Shown here piece by piece: positions 25,314 to 34,037 of a DNA stretch of 64,000 nt. The stretch lies in contig NZ_KV917377.1 in assembly GCF_002019705.1 (NCBI RefSeq), positions 2,602,565 through 2,666,564 on the forward strand, read 5' to 3'. Made by a program: the position numbers and the translations under genes. Positions within the stretch are counted from its first letter, which is position 1, and each line of letters starts with the position of its first letter. Below the pieces are notes generated by a model. That model ran no database searches. It was not told the origin of the DNA and saw only the letters and a list, made by a program, of their open reading frames with translations. This DNA is from Shouchella patagoniensis (lineage in GTDB: Bacteria > Bacillota > Bacilli > Bacillales > Bacillaceae_D).

Positions 25314-26192
25314 ATGAGCGATAAGCGAACATTACTAATTGAGGCAGCTATGCGCCTTTTTGCAAGCAAAGGGTTCCACTCAACCTCGATTCAAGAAATC
25401 GCTAAAGAAAGCGGCATTTCGAAAGGCGCTTTTTATCTGCATTTTCATTCGAAGGACGAGTTACTCGTAGCGATATTCCGTTTTTATTATGGCCGTTTAT
25501 GGGAGAAAGTAACAGACGTTGAGGAGAAAGGGTTGCCTCCAAAAGAGTCTTTTAAAAAGCAACTTGAAGTTCAGTTTCGAGAAATCGTAGGTCATAGAGA
25601 CTTTATTATTATGCAATTTCAAGAACAAGGTCTCGCGTCAAACCCAGAAATGGCAAGGTTTATGTGGGAAAAGAAAAAGGAAATCCATTTATGGTATGAG
25701 AAGAATTTGCTACGGATTTATGGAAAAGAAGCCCAGGAGTACATCGTTGATGGGAGCGTAATTTTAGAAGGGATGTTGCATTCCTATTTCCATATAATCA
25801 TGTTAAACAATCTTTCTATTTCTGCTAATACTTTAGCGCATTTTTTAATACAACGATTAGATGATGTTTTCACGTGTCTCATAAACAGAAATGAACCACC
25901 TCTTTTAACAAGAGAGTCCATTAAAATGCTACTAGCAAAAAGTCCAAATGATGTACCTGCGGCTCGAGAACAAATTGAATCAACGTTAGAAAGAATGCAA
26001 CAGATCCTCTCGACATTAGCTCTTCCTTCAGAAACACGGACAGACCTGGAAGATGCACTACAAGTACTCACAGCTGAACTAGAAAAAACCGAACCTAAGA
26101 AAGTCGTGTTTCAAGGGATGCTCGCTGCTTTTTCAAATATAGAAGAACTACGTTTGGAACGTGATAAATTGGCTTTATTGCTAGGGGTTTAA
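25314..26192 (+). CDS. yerO: TetR/AcrR family regulator (YerO-like)
   Basis: 292 residues, long for the family and similar in length to YerO of B. subtilis, which also sits next to the YerP/SwrC pump. The helix-turn-helix is at about residues 8-54 (LIEAAMRLFASKGFHSTSIQEIA, SGISKGAFYLHFHSKDELL). The C-terminal extension after about residue 200 is rich in Glu and Leu and probably a coiled coil (REQIESTLERMQQIL). Divergent from the pump with two palindromes between; predicted repressor of the pump and of itself. Confidence 0.85.
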   Translation: MSDKRTLLIEAAMRLFASKGFHSTSIQEIAKESGISKGAFYLHFHSKDELLVAIFRFYYGRLWEKVTDVEEKGLPPKESFKKQLEVQFREIVGHRDFIIMQFQEQGLASNPEMARFMWEKKKEIHLWYEKNLLRIYGKEAQEYIVDGSVILEGMLHSYFHIIMLNNLSISANTLAHFLIQRLDDVFTCLINRNEPPLLTRESIKMLLAKSPNDVPAAREQIESTLERMQQILSTLALPSETRTDLEDALQVLTAELEKTEPKKVVFQGMLAAFSNIEELRLERDKLALLLGV

Positions 26193-26201
26193 CAAAATGA
26201 G

Positions 26202-26236
26202 AAAAAGCGCCGTGTGTTATGCACGACGCTTTTTCT
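26202..26236. terminator. Bidirectional terminator between TetR and cupin genes
   Basis: GAAAAAGCGCCGTG/CACGACGCTTTTTC stem with A and T runs on the two sides, between convergent genes. Confidence 0.8.
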
Positions 26237-26825
26237 AACGATAACCTTGATAAGGTGATGGAGGAGTCAAATGGTTTGCTTCTCCCGTCCTCTGTTGATT
26301 GCCACACCAAGTTGGAGGCCCGAGAATAACCGATTCTTGAATCGGAGCAACCGCCCTAGCGTACTCATTTGGGTCCACGCAGTAAGCAAGGTTTACAATT
26401 TCTTTAGGCGTGAAGCGTAAAAAGTCTGATCCGTATACAATATCTGGGGTTGGCTGATCAAAAATTGTAAGAAGATGCGTATGATCTTGTAACGCCACAA
26501 TCCAATGAAACCATCCTTTCGGAAACTCGGATACTTGTCCTGGACCAAGCCGGTACGACATAAGTTGTTGTGTAAAAGGATTAAAAACCGTTGTAGTGAC
26601 TTCACCGGAAATAACAAAGACCAGCTCTGTTACGTTTGTATGCCAGTGTGGTTGGACGATTATGTTTTGACTTAAATGTACATTAAAGAGACCCGTTTTT
26701 ATTGCGGGTAATTGATCGGCAAATACTTGTGTGATGAAATTTTGCGAATCACGTTGATAATTGACTGTCGTTGTTGCATCAGCTGCAAGCGCTAGCCCAG
26801 GAGAAGACAAAAGATGTTGATTCAT
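26235..26825 (-). CDS. Single-domain germin-like cupin protein
   Basis: 196 residues. Bicupin/germin-like fold reduced to one domain: metal ligands in PHWHTNVTELVFVISGEV and GQVSEFPKGWFHWI. The C-terminal part (FTPKEIVNLAYCVDPNEYARAV) resembles spore-coat and oxalate-decarboxylase-like cupins. Enzymatic activity cannot be assigned. Start at ATG 26825 with an AGGAGG-type site. Monocistronic. Confidence 0.7.
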   Translation of the reverse strand: MNQHLLSSPGLALAADATTTVNYQRDSQNFITQVFADQLPAIKTGLFNVHLSQNIIVQPHWHTNVTELVFVISGEVTTTVFNPFTQQLMSYRLGPGQVSEFPKGWFHWIVALQDHTHLLTIFDQPTPDIVYGSDFLRFTPKEIVNLAYCVDPNEYARAVAPIQESVILGPPTWCGNQQRTGEANHLTPPSPYQGYR

Positions 26826-26882
26826 AGCTGAACCTCCTTTTTCCCTGCCTATTCCTATGCAGCAAATTCACACAACATGCAA

Positions 26883-26925
26883 AAAAGCCTGGCGTCTTAA
26901 GAATATGAACGCCAGACTTACATAT
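26883..26925 (-). terminator. Terminator of deoD
   Basis: GTCTGGCGTtcat...GACGCCAGGC stem with six Ts on the minus strand after the deoD stop. Confidence 0.8.
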
Positions 26926-26939
26926 TTTTATTGATGTAC

Positions 26940-27656
26940 TTATTCAGCTAGCTCAAGCGCTATCTCCATCATTTTCGTAAAGGATGTTTCACGCTCTTCT
27001 GATGTCGTTTCTTCTTGCTTAAAGATATGGTCACTTACTGTTAGAATACAAAGCGCGTTCACACCCGCTTCTGCAGCATTCATATAAAGAGCAGCGGCTT
27101 CCATTTCAATTCCAAGGATGCCCATGTCACGCCATTTCCCAGCAGCTTCTTTATCAGCGCTATAAAACGTATCGCTAGAAAGAATGTTCCCTACATGTAC
27201 CTCTTGTCCTTTTTCATCGGCAATGTTTTTCGCTTTCTCAAGCAATGAGAAAGACGCGATTGGCGCGTAGTGACCAGGTAAGTGGTACTGGCTCACATAA
27301 TTTGAGTTTGATGACGCACCCATTCCAATGATAATGTCATATAAATTCAAGTTGTCTTGAAGCGCTCCACAAGAACCGATACGAATTAAATTCTTCACAC
27401 CAAAAATATGAATGAGTTCCCACGAGTAGATTCCCATGCTCGGCATACCCATACCTGTCCCCATAACAGAAATACGCTTGCCATTATATGTACCTGTATA
27501 ACCAAACATATTACGGACGCTATTAAATTGTGTAACGTCTTCTAAAAATGTATCCGCAATAAATTTTGCGCGTAGCGGATCACCTGGAAGTAAAACCGTT
27601 TCAGCGATCTCTGCACCTTTTGGATTAATATGAGCTGTCTGTTTATGTTCTGACAT
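26940..27656 (-). CDS. deoD: Purine-nucleoside phosphorylase
   Basis: 238 residues, the standard length of hexameric DeoD. Motifs: HINPKGAEIAETVLLPGDPLRAKF, the phosphate loop MGTGMGMPSMGIYSWEL, RIGSCGAL and the ribose-binding EMEAAALY, then LTVSDHIF (catalytic Asp). It converts purine nucleosides plus phosphate to free base and ribose 1-phosphate. AAAGGAGA precedes ATG. Single-gene unit here, not beside deoC or pupG. Confidence 0.97.
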   Translation of the reverse strand: MSEHKQTAHINPKGAEIAETVLLPGDPLRAKFIADTFLEDVTQFNSVRNMFGYTGTYNGKRISVMGTGMGMPSMGIYSWELIHIFGVKNLIRIGSCGALQDNLNLYDIIIGMGASSNSNYVSQYHLPGHYAPIASFSLLEKAKNIADEKGQEVHVGNILSSDTFYSADKEAAGKWRDMGILGIEMEAAALYMNAAEAGVNALCILTVSDHIFKQEETTSEERETSFTKMMEIALELAE

Positions 27657-27835
27657 GTTCTGTCTCCTTTATCGTAATCGATTTGGCCTTCCATCTTATA
27701 CTATAGCTTGTGCATTTGCATGAATGAAATGCAAACGTCTTCCTCGTCTATCATAGTAAAATCAAAGCATATGCGCAACGAAGAATCATTCCTAGCGACT
27801 TCCTTATCTATTTCCACATCAGTTATCATTCGATT

Positions 27836-28090
27836 TTACTCATCAAGAAGCTTCTTATTTTTCTTAAATGAACTTTTTAACGAAGCATAATGGATCAAGA
27901 ACCAAAAAACACCCGCTATAATTGCTGTAGCAATAAGTGAGATCCATTCTTCTCCCCCTGAAGATAAGGACTTGTAAAAGAAAAAAGATACTAACAAACC
28001 GGATCATCCCTCGTATTATTCCTTTTACTTCTCGTTTAAACGATGGTTTTGAGGCAACGTCCGAATATTCTATCCCAGAGATGAGGCAGG
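27836..28090 (-). pseudogene. Possible frameshifted small membrane-protein gene
   Basis: On the minus strand, residues KPSFKREVKGIIRGMIRFVS in one frame are followed after a six-T run (about 27981-27986) by a second frame with SGGEEWISLIATAIIAGVFW and a Lys-rich end (SFKKNKKLLDE, stop at 27836-27838). Read together they give an amphipathic helix and a membrane helix. No family was recognised. The downstream part could alternatively be read from its own TTG start as a 53-residue membrane protein. Confidence 0.35.
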
Positions 28091-28180
28091 TTGCTCATGG
28101 AGTCGGAACTTCCTTTTCGTATTCTAGCTCTTGCTAAATCGTGAGCTATTCCTCTCAACCTTCTGAGATCTTCCTCCCCA

Positions 28181-28650
28181 ATTCCTGAGCTCCTCTCTCT
28201 AATTCCTGATCTTCTCCCCCGATTCCTGAGCTGCTCTCCCGGTTCCTGATCTTCTCTCCTGATTCCTGAGCTCCTCCTCCCAATTCCTGATCTTCTCCCC
28301 CGGTTCCTGATCTTCTCCCCCGATTCCTGAGCTGCTCTCCTGATTCCTGACCTCCTCTCCCCAATTCCTGAGCTGCTCTCCTGATTCCTGACCTCCTCTC
28401 CCAATTCCTGAGCTCCTCTCCCCAATTCCTGATCTTCTCTCTCCAATTCCTGACCTCCTCTCCCAATTCCTGATCTTCTCTCCTGATTCCTGAGCTCCTC
28501 TCCCCAATTCCTGAGCTCCTCTCCCCAATTCCTGAGCTGCTCTCTCCAATTCCTGATCTTCTCCTCTCAATTCCTGAGCTGCTCTCCCAATTCCTGATCT
28601 TCTTCCCTCATTCTTGATCTTCTCCCACGGATTCCAAAGCTCCTCTCCCG
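28181..28650. repeat. Tandem array of 23 units of 20 or 21 bp
   Basis: 470 bp made of thirteen 20-bp and ten 21-bp units. On the + strand each starts with ATTCCTGA, followed by a two-step core (GAGCTC, GATCTT, GAGCTG or GACCTC) and a pyrimidine tract (CTCTCCCC type). The + strand is strongly pyrimidine-rich, the minus strand purine-rich. Because 20 and 21 alternate, no reading frame is kept, so the long open frames on the minus strand here are not genes. Mean period 20.4 bp, close to two helical turns. It starts right after an inverted repeat that follows the dioxygenase terminator. Confidence 0.9.
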
Positions 28651-28651
28651 A

Positions 28652-28672
28652 TATTGTTCCACGGAACAATAA
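28652..28672. repeat. Palindrome TATTGTTCC-AC-GGAACAATA
   Basis: Perfect 9-bp arms with a two-base centre, at the edge of the 20/21-bp array and next to the dioxygenase terminator. It has the TGTTCCAC half of a parS site but lacks two central bases, so a protein-binding site or array boundary rather than parS. Confidence 0.5.
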
Positions 28673-28712
28673 AAAATCCCAAAGACTCCTTCAAAAGAAG
28701 TTTTTGGGATAA
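28672..28712 (-). terminator. Terminator of the dioxygenase gene
   Basis: ATCCCAAAAACTTCTT...AGGAGTCTTTGGGAT stem followed by six Ts on the minus strand, immediately after the stop at 28720. Confidence 0.85.
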
Positions 28713-28719
28713 GAGTTGT

Positions 28720-29697
28720 TTATTCTTTTGTAAATTCTTTATCGCTTCGGACGGTATCAATTTCGCGTACGACGCTTTCAATGTACTCGCGTTTCGGTTC
28801 GAGGAACGGTGGCAAGGATAGTTTTTCACCTAGTGTTTCGTATGGTTCATCGCCCATAAAGCCAGGACCGTCTGTTGCAAATTCAAATAGAATTTGTGGA
28901 GAGACACGTGTATAAAGCGATTCAAAGAAGTGACGATCCACATAGCCTGATGTGTTAAAGCCCATTGATTCAAGGTGATTTGTCCATTCATCAAGCACCG
29001 CTCGATCTTCAACACGGAAGGCAGCATGGTGGACAGTGCCATAGCCTTGGCGCGCTCTTGGCAAAATCATATTATGCTCAACAACAACTTGCGCTCCGTT
29101 ACCACCTTCGCCTACTTCATAGAGAAAAAGCGAACCTTCATGAGCAACTTCTTTAAAGTGAAGGGCGTTTTCCAATACTTGTTTGAAGAAATCTACATTT
29201 GCCACGCGGACGAAAATGGGACCAAGACCTGTAATTGCATATTCAAGTGGTATGGGACCTTTTTGCCAAGGAGTACCTGATTCTACTCCTTCGTTTTTCT
29301 CATCTGATATAAGCTGATAGTGCTGATCATCAAAATCAACAAAAGATAACGTTTTTTTCCCAAATACTTCTTTTATGCCAGTATGGTTTACATCCATACG
29401 GTCAAATCGTTTTTCCCAGTAATCAAGCGCATTATCCGTTGGAACCCGAAACGACGTTTTATAAATCTCATCGGTCCCGTGTGACCCTTTCGGAATGCCC
29501 GGAAAATCAAAGAACGTCATATCTGTTCCTGCACTCCCTTTATCATCTGCAAAAAATAAGTGATATGTTTGAATGTCATCTTGATTGACTGTTTTCTTAA
29601 CTAAACGCATGCCGAGAACGTGTGTGAAAAAGTCATAATTTTTTTCCGCACTGCTCGTAATTGCAGTAACATGGTGGATTCCTTTTAAATGATTCAT
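28720..29697 (-). CDS. mhqO: Ring-cleaving dioxygenase of the MhqO type (VOC fold)
   Basis: 325 residues, two tandem vicinal-oxygen-chelate domains. Metal ligands are in LKGIHHVTAITSS (His), HHAAFRV in domain two and RVSPQILFEFATDGPGF (Glu). MhqO/MhqA/MhqE-type proteins cleave hydroquinones and are induced by quinone stress. AAGGAGG precedes ATG. The promoter (29780-29753) overlaps an inverted repeat like the MhqR operator, supporting quinone-responsive control. No mhqR is visible in the window. Confidence 0.88.
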   Translation of the reverse strand: MNHLKGIHHVTAITSSAEKNYDFFTHVLGMRLVKKTVNQDDIQTYHLFFADDKGSAGTDMTFFDFPGIPKGSHGTDEIYKTSFRVPTDNALDYWEKRFDRMDVNHTGIKEVFGKKTLSFVDFDDQHYQLISDEKNEGVESGTPWQKGPIPLEYAITGLGPIFVRVANVDFFKQVLENALHFKEVAHEGSLFLYEVGEGGNGAQVVVEHNMILPRARQGYGTVHHAAFRVEDRAVLDEWTNHLESMGFNTSGYVDRHFFESLYTRVSPQILFEFATDGPGFMGDEPYETLGEKLSLPPFLEPKREYIESVVREIDTVRSDKEFTKE

Positions 29698-29740
29698 GTA
29701 TTATTGCCTCCTTAAAGTGGCGAATCGTTTCTTTGGTTTT

Positions 29741-29771
29741 ATCTCTAATTCAATTATACTTAATTCGAGAT
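29741..29771. promoter_or_regulatory. MhqR-like inverted repeat ATCTCTAATT-N11-AATTCGAGAT
   Basis: Arms match at 9 of 10 positions. The half site ATCTCGAATT is the one I associate with MhqR boxes. It spans the -10 region and most of the spacer of the dioxygenase promoter, the right place for a repressor. Confidence 0.55.
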
Positions 29772-29780
29772 ATTTGTCAA
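29753..29780 (-). promoter_or_regulatory. Sigma-A promoter of the dioxygenase gene
   Basis: Minus strand TTGACA (29780-29775), 16 bases, TATAAT (29758-29753). Both boxes are perfect. Confidence 0.8.
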
Positions 29781-29851
29781 CGAATGAATATCAGTCGATA
29801 CCTTTCGAAAAGTTTGTGTTCATGAGCGCTTTATTATGTACAGGCAAAAGG

Positions 29852-29882
29852 AAAAACCAACTCAAAGCAGTCGAGTTGGTTC
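29852..29882 (-). terminator. Terminator of the UbiD gene
   Basis: AACCAACTC/GAGTTGGTT stem with five Ts on the minus strand after the stop at 29927. Confidence 0.8.
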
Positions 29883-29926
29883 ATTCAAGACATCTGCTCC
29901 CTTAAATAGAGCCGATTGATTTTCTC

Positions 29927-31756
29927 TTATTGCTCCTTTGAAAGTACGCCTCCTGCTTCAAAGAAACGATTAATCCGTTGTTCTACGTCCTCATCCTCAA
30001 CTAACGGAGGTGCGTGATGCCCTTTAATACGTGCGTCAATTATGACATTGTCACAACCCCAGTGTTTGTTTGCCGTGAAACTATTCACTCCATACATGTC
30101 ATGTGACGGGTTGCTGCGGGTAAACGTTGTCCAGAGGAAATTCTGCCATGATTTGCTTACGAACTCACTGTCATCACATAAGATGATTAATGGGCAATTT
30201 TCTAGTCCACCCTCCTTCGCAAGTGCATTGGTTAAGGTTGTCATTTCTTTTCTAACTTGCGCATAGTCTTTGAACGCCTTTGTTTCAATCGCAATCACAC
30301 CAGGTATAATTAAGTCGGCTCGTTTTATTGCTTTTGCATCAAGAAGTGCTTCAGGTACTGCTGTACATAATTCTCGTTTAACATCACCATATGCCGCAAA
30401 CACAACTTTACTGCCGCTATTTAAACCTGTACCACTGTAATCCAGCGTATCAATCGTTGTATTCGTTTGGAAATGCAGGTCACGCTTTAAGTCGATTCGT
30501 TTTAATATATATTGGAGAAAAACCTCTTCATCATGTGTACTTACTGGTTCATCTTGTTCTGCCGTTAGAAACAAATATTTCGCCAAGCTAAGCTGGCCAA
30601 ACCCAAGAATGCGATTCGCGATCGTTAACAATTCAGTTGGTTGTTTCACTTCTTGGTAAGGTGTGTATCGCTCACTTCCAATCGCAAACAGGAGTGGATG
30701 CACCCCCGCTGCATCAATAGCATGAACTTCTTTTACTCCTGGAAGCTCTTGCGTCACCGCATCACCAGTTAGCTCATGAATAAGCGCACCGAAGCTTGTA
30801 TCTTCTTGCGGTGGTCGCCCAACAACGGTAAATGGATAAATGGCCCCTTTGCGTGCATAGACTTTATGCACTTTTAGGACAGGAAACTCATGCGTCAAAC
30901 TGTAATAACCTAAGTGGTCACCAAAAGGACCTTCAGGCTTCGTATCGTCCGGATATAAGTCACCTGTTATCACAAAGTCAGCATCGTGGCTCACACAATA
31001 TCCATCAACATAGCCATAACGAAAACGACGACCTGCCAACAGTCCTGCAAATAACATCTCACTAAGCCCCTCTGGTAACGGCATTACTGCCGACAATGTA
31101 TGAGCAGGTGGCCCACCAACAAAAATGCTCACTTTTAATGGCTCGCCTTTATTCGCCGCTTTTGTCTGGTGTACACCAATGCCGCGTTGAATTTGATAAT
31201 GCAAACCAACTTCCTTGTTCTGTTCGTACTCATTACCGTTAAGCTGCACGCGGTACATCCCAACATTGGCATTCATCATGCCGGGTTTATCAGGGTCTTC
31301 GGAATAGACCTGTGGCAGTGTAATAAATGCACCGCCATCATCTGGCCAAGAGTGAATAAAAGGAATATCAGAGATCTCAATCTCTTCAAGCTGTGAACCA
31401 TTTAAACCAGGCTTCCTCATTGGTAATGCTGCTAGCGCGGAAAATCCATTGCCCAAATTTTTTAATGGGTTTTTAATGGCCTTCATTGGATCATCGCGCA
31501 GCGCGATAATTTGTTCGACTTTATCCCAGTTCTTACGAAACATAAATTTACTTCGCTCAATTGAACCAAACAAGTTCGCAACAGCAGGGTATCTCGAGCC
31601 CTTCACATTTTCAAATAAGATAGCTGGTCCACCTTCTTGGTAAGTACGACGCTGAATAGCAGCCATTTCTAAGTATGGGTCCACTTCTTCTTTTATGCGG
31701 ACAAGGTGACCATGAGCTTCCAAATCAACAATGCATTCTTCTAAATTTTGATACAT
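29927..31756 (-). CDS. UbiD family decarboxylase
   Basis: 609 residues from ATG 31756 (AAAGGATGG six bases upstream). UbiD fold throughout: PAILFENVKGSRYPAVANLFGS, IPFIHSWPDDGGAFITLPQVYSED, GMYRVQLNG (prenyl-FMN and metal region), VGGPPAH and the catalytic EGPFGDHLGYYS. UbiD enzymes use prenylated FMN to decarboxylate unsaturated or aromatic acids. The length places it in the menaquinone/UbiD long form rather than phenolic-acid BsdC. No ubiX flavin prenyltransferase adjoins, so the cofactor must come from elsewhere. Confidence 0.9.
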   Translation of the reverse strand: MYQNLEECIVDLEAHGHLVRIKEEVDPYLEMAAIQRRTYQEGGPAILFENVKGSRYPAVANLFGSIERSKFMFRKNWDKVEQIIALRDDPMKAIKNPLKNLGNGFSALAALPMRKPGLNGSQLEEIEISDIPFIHSWPDDGGAFITLPQVYSEDPDKPGMMNANVGMYRVQLNGNEYEQNKEVGLHYQIQRGIGVHQTKAANKGEPLKVSIFVGGPPAHTLSAVMPLPEGLSEMLFAGLLAGRRFRYGYVDGYCVSHDADFVITGDLYPDDTKPEGPFGDHLGYYSLTHEFPVLKVHKVYARKGAIYPFTVVGRPPQEDTSFGALIHELTGDAVTQELPGVKEVHAIDAAGVHPLLFAIGSERYTPYQEVKQPTELLTIANRILGFGQLSLAKYLFLTAEQDEPVSTHDEEVFLQYILKRIDLKRDLHFQTNTTIDTLDYSGTGLNSGSKVVFAAYGDVKRELCTAVPEALLDAKAIKRADLIIPGVIAIETKAFKDYAQVRKEMTTLTNALAKEGGLENCPLIILCDDSEFVSKSWQNFLWTTFTRSNPSHDMYGVNSFTANKHWGCDNVIIDARIKGHHAPPLVEDEDVEQRINRFFEAGGVLSKEQ

Positions 31757-32006
31757 AAAACGCCATCCTTTCAACCGGTCTCTCTCTCCTGTCTATTATG
31801 CTGGCTCACTTAATCATCAGTCAAACGACATCTATACGATTTTCATTGAATAATGAGCAGGTATTACATCGTTGATAGAGAATAAATGAAGACTACAGGT
31901 TGATTAAACATAAAGCTCATCTTCATAATGCCGCTGCACTACCTAATCTGATAATTAAATTTCTATCTTTTATGAAGAAGATGACTGAAGAAAGGCGGTT
32001 CAATCA

Positions 32007-32402
32007 TTGCCCTATACAATTAACATAAACCCTCCACTAACAAACGATGCAGTCCCCTCCTTAAGAGAGAAAGTCGGCTGGGGTAGACGAGATCAGGACT
32101 TCCCAGCTCTATTTAAGCGCTGCAACTTCTATGCAGCTGCTATCGACCAATCTGGCAAACTCATCGGCTTTGGCTATGTATGTGGTATGGGTCTTGAACA
32201 CGGCTATATGGAAGACATCATTGTCGATCCTACTTATCAAGGTCAAGAAATCGGTACCGCCCTTGTAAAAGCTCTGTTACATGAGGGCGAGCGAATTGGG
32301 CTTGAAATCATTACTGTCTCTTACATGCCAAAACATACTTCTTTTTATCAGAAATGCGGTTTTATTTTTAGTGGTGGCGGTGTTTGGCAAAAGAATAGCT
32401 AA
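32007..32402 (+). CDS. GNAT family N-acetyltransferase
   Basis: 131 residues, TTG start with AAAGGCGG eight bases upstream. Compact GNAT: LIGFGYVCGMGLEHGYMEDIIV (strand beta-4), DPTYQGQEIGTALVKALLHEG (acetyl-CoA loop) and KHTSFYQKCGFIF. Substrate unknown. It converges on the scoB gene. Confidence 0.85.
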   Translation: MPYTININPPLTNDAVPSLREKVGWGRRDQDFPALFKRCNFYAAAIDQSGKLIGFGYVCGMGLEHGYMEDIIVDPTYQGQEIGTALVKALLHEGERIGLEIITVSYMPKHTSFYQKCGFIFSGGGVWQKNS

Positions 32403-32434
32403 AACCCAGGAGCATAAGCACCTGGGTTTCTTTT
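32402..32434. terminator. Bidirectional terminator between GNAT and scoB
   Basis: AAACCCAGG/CCTGGGTTTC stem followed by a T-rich run, between convergent genes. Confidence 0.8.
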
Positions 32435-32442
32435 GTTTTTTG

Positions 32443-33084
32443 TTAAACGCTAATCCCAACACGGAAACTTGCTTCCGTTACTTGCTTCACTTCTTCTAGC
32501 GTCACACCCTCTTGCAATTCAATTAACGTCATTTGCCCGTCTTTGTACGAAAAGACAGCTAAATCGGTTACGAGTAAATCAACAACTGCTTTTCCCGTTA
32601 ATGGCAATGAACAGCTTTGCTTTACTTTTGATTCACCGTATTTATTTGTATGATCCATAATGACCACAATTTTCTTAGCACCTTGCACAAGATCCATCGC
32701 GCCGCCCATACCTTTTACCATTTTTCCTGGGATCATCCAATTGGCAAGGTCGCCTGATTCGGATACTTCCATGCCGCCAAGAACGGCTAAATCGATATGC
32801 CCTCCACGAATCATCGCAAATGATTCTGCACTATCAAAATAAGAAGCACCTGTTTTAGCCGTTACTGTTTCTTTCCCGGCGTTGATTAAATCAGGATCCA
32901 CTTCTTCTTCTGTTGGATACCGTCCAATGCCTAATAAACCGTTTTCTGACTGCAACATTACATGTACGTCGTCTGGAATCATATTGGCAATAAGCGTAGG
33001 CATACCAATTCCTAAATTCACACACATTCCGTCTTTTATTTCTTTTACCGCTCGCTCGAGAATACGCTTCCGTGTCTCTTTCAT
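32443..33084 (-). CDS. scoB: 3-oxoacid CoA-transferase subunit B
   Basis: 213 residues. Family I CoA-transferase beta subunit: VNLGIGMPTLIANMI, the catalytic glutamate in SENGLLGIG, SYFDSAESFAMIRGGHIDLAVLGGMEV and the GAMDLVQGAKKIVVIMDH segment. With ScoA it moves CoA between succinyl-CoA and acetoacetate (ketone body or short acid use). It starts one base after the scoA stop. Confidence 0.93.
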   Translation of the reverse strand: MKETRKRILERAVKEIKDGMCVNLGIGMPTLIANMIPDDVHVMLQSENGLLGIGRYPTEEEVDPDLINAGKETVTAKTGASYFDSAESFAMIRGGHIDLAVLGGMEVSESGDLANWMIPGKMVKGMGGAMDLVQGAKKIVVIMDHTNKYGESKVKQSCSLPLTGKAVVDLLVTDLAVFSYKDGQMTLIELQEGVTLEEVKQVTEASFRVGISV

Positions 33085-33085
33085 G

Positions 33086-33793
33086 TTAGTTTCCCCCTCC
33101 CACTTGAGCTACCGTTCTACGTTCAATCCGCTTCTCAAATGAGTCGCCAACAAATACGTGCTGCACATAAACACCTGGCGTATGAATTTCGTCTGGGTCG
33201 AGTTCACCGAGTTCAACTAACTCTTCTACTTCAACAATGGTGACCTTGCCTGCGGTTGCTACTAACGGATTGAAGTTGCGTGATGTTTTTCGAAAGACAA
33301 GGTTTCCAAACGAATCAGCTTTCCACGCCTTTACTAATGCCACATCTCCGACGATGCCACGCTCCATAATATATCGTTTGCCATCAAACTCTTTTTCTTC
33401 CTTGCCTTCTGCCACTGGCGTATCTACACCTGTTGCTGTGTAGAAAGCAGGGATACCCGCTCCTCCTGCCCGCAGCCTCTCAGCAAGGGTTCCTTGTGGA
33501 ACAAGTTCGACTTCCAGTTCTCCATTTAGAAATTGTTGTTCAAATTGTTTGTTTTCACCTACGTAGGAAGCAACCATCTTTTTTATTTGTTTGTCTTCAA
33601 GTAGCTGCCCTAAACCAAAGTCATCAACGCCACAATTATTGCTAACAACAGTGAGGTCTGTCACACCCTTTTCTTTTACAGCTGCAATTAAATGTTCAGG
33701 TATGCCACATAGTCCAAATCCTCCAACAACTAGCGTTGCCCCGTTCTGGATCTGGCTCATTATTTGATCCGTTGAAGCGATGATTTTACTCAT
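33086..33793 (-). CDS. scoA: 3-oxoacid CoA-transferase subunit A
   Basis: 235 residues. Alpha subunit motif VVGGFGLCGIPEHLI near the start, then VSNNCGVDDFGLG, MVASYVGENKQFEQQF and ELVPQGTLAERLRAGGAGIPAFYT. First gene of a two-gene operon with scoB; a cre-like site lies 35 bases upstream, so glucose repression is likely. Confidence 0.93.
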   Translation of the reverse strand: MSKIIASTDQIMSQIQNGATLVVGGFGLCGIPEHLIAAVKEKGVTDLTVVSNNCGVDDFGLGQLLEDKQIKKMVASYVGENKQFEQQFLNGELEVELVPQGTLAERLRAGGAGIPAFYTATGVDTPVAEGKEEKEFDGKRYIMERGIVGDVALVKAWKADSFGNLVFRKTSRNFNPLVATAGKVTIVEVEELVELGELDPDEIHTPGVYVQHVFVGDSFEKRIERRTVAQVGGGN

Positions 33794-33827
33794 TCAAATC
33801 GTCCCCTTCTCAACACAATAGTCACAA

Positions 33828-33843
33828 ACGAAAACGCTTACAT
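33828..33843. promoter_or_regulatory. cre-like CcpA site upstream of scoA
   Basis: On the minus strand ATGTAAGCGTTTTCGT, one mismatch from WTGNAANCGNWNNCAW. Located just before scoAB, a secondary-carbon pathway that CcpA represses in Bacillus. Confidence 0.55.
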
Positions 33844-34037
33844 ACATTCTAACAAGAATAGCCGGATCTTTCCATTTAATCTGCAAAAGGGGACAAAGAA
33901 TGACAAACCAGCTCATGCACTTAGTGTTGTTTTCGGTTGTCGTGGTATGAAAGACGCTTCTTAGCGCTAGGCGAACGTCTCTATAGCCAGTTGAATATGA
34001 TGAAAAAGCATCTATCTATTATGCAGGGGGTGGGACG

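Noticed and set aside
28036-28669. Three overlapping open frames of 103-156 codons rich in Glu, Arg and Gly on the minus strand
   Set aside because: They lie in the 20/21-bp array. Unit lengths are not multiples of three, so no frame is conserved between units; openness in all frames reflects purine-rich composition.
28652-28672. Possible second parS site (TGTTCCAC...GGAACA)
   Set aside because: The central GT pair of parS is missing, so spacing of the half sites is two bases too short for Spo0J.
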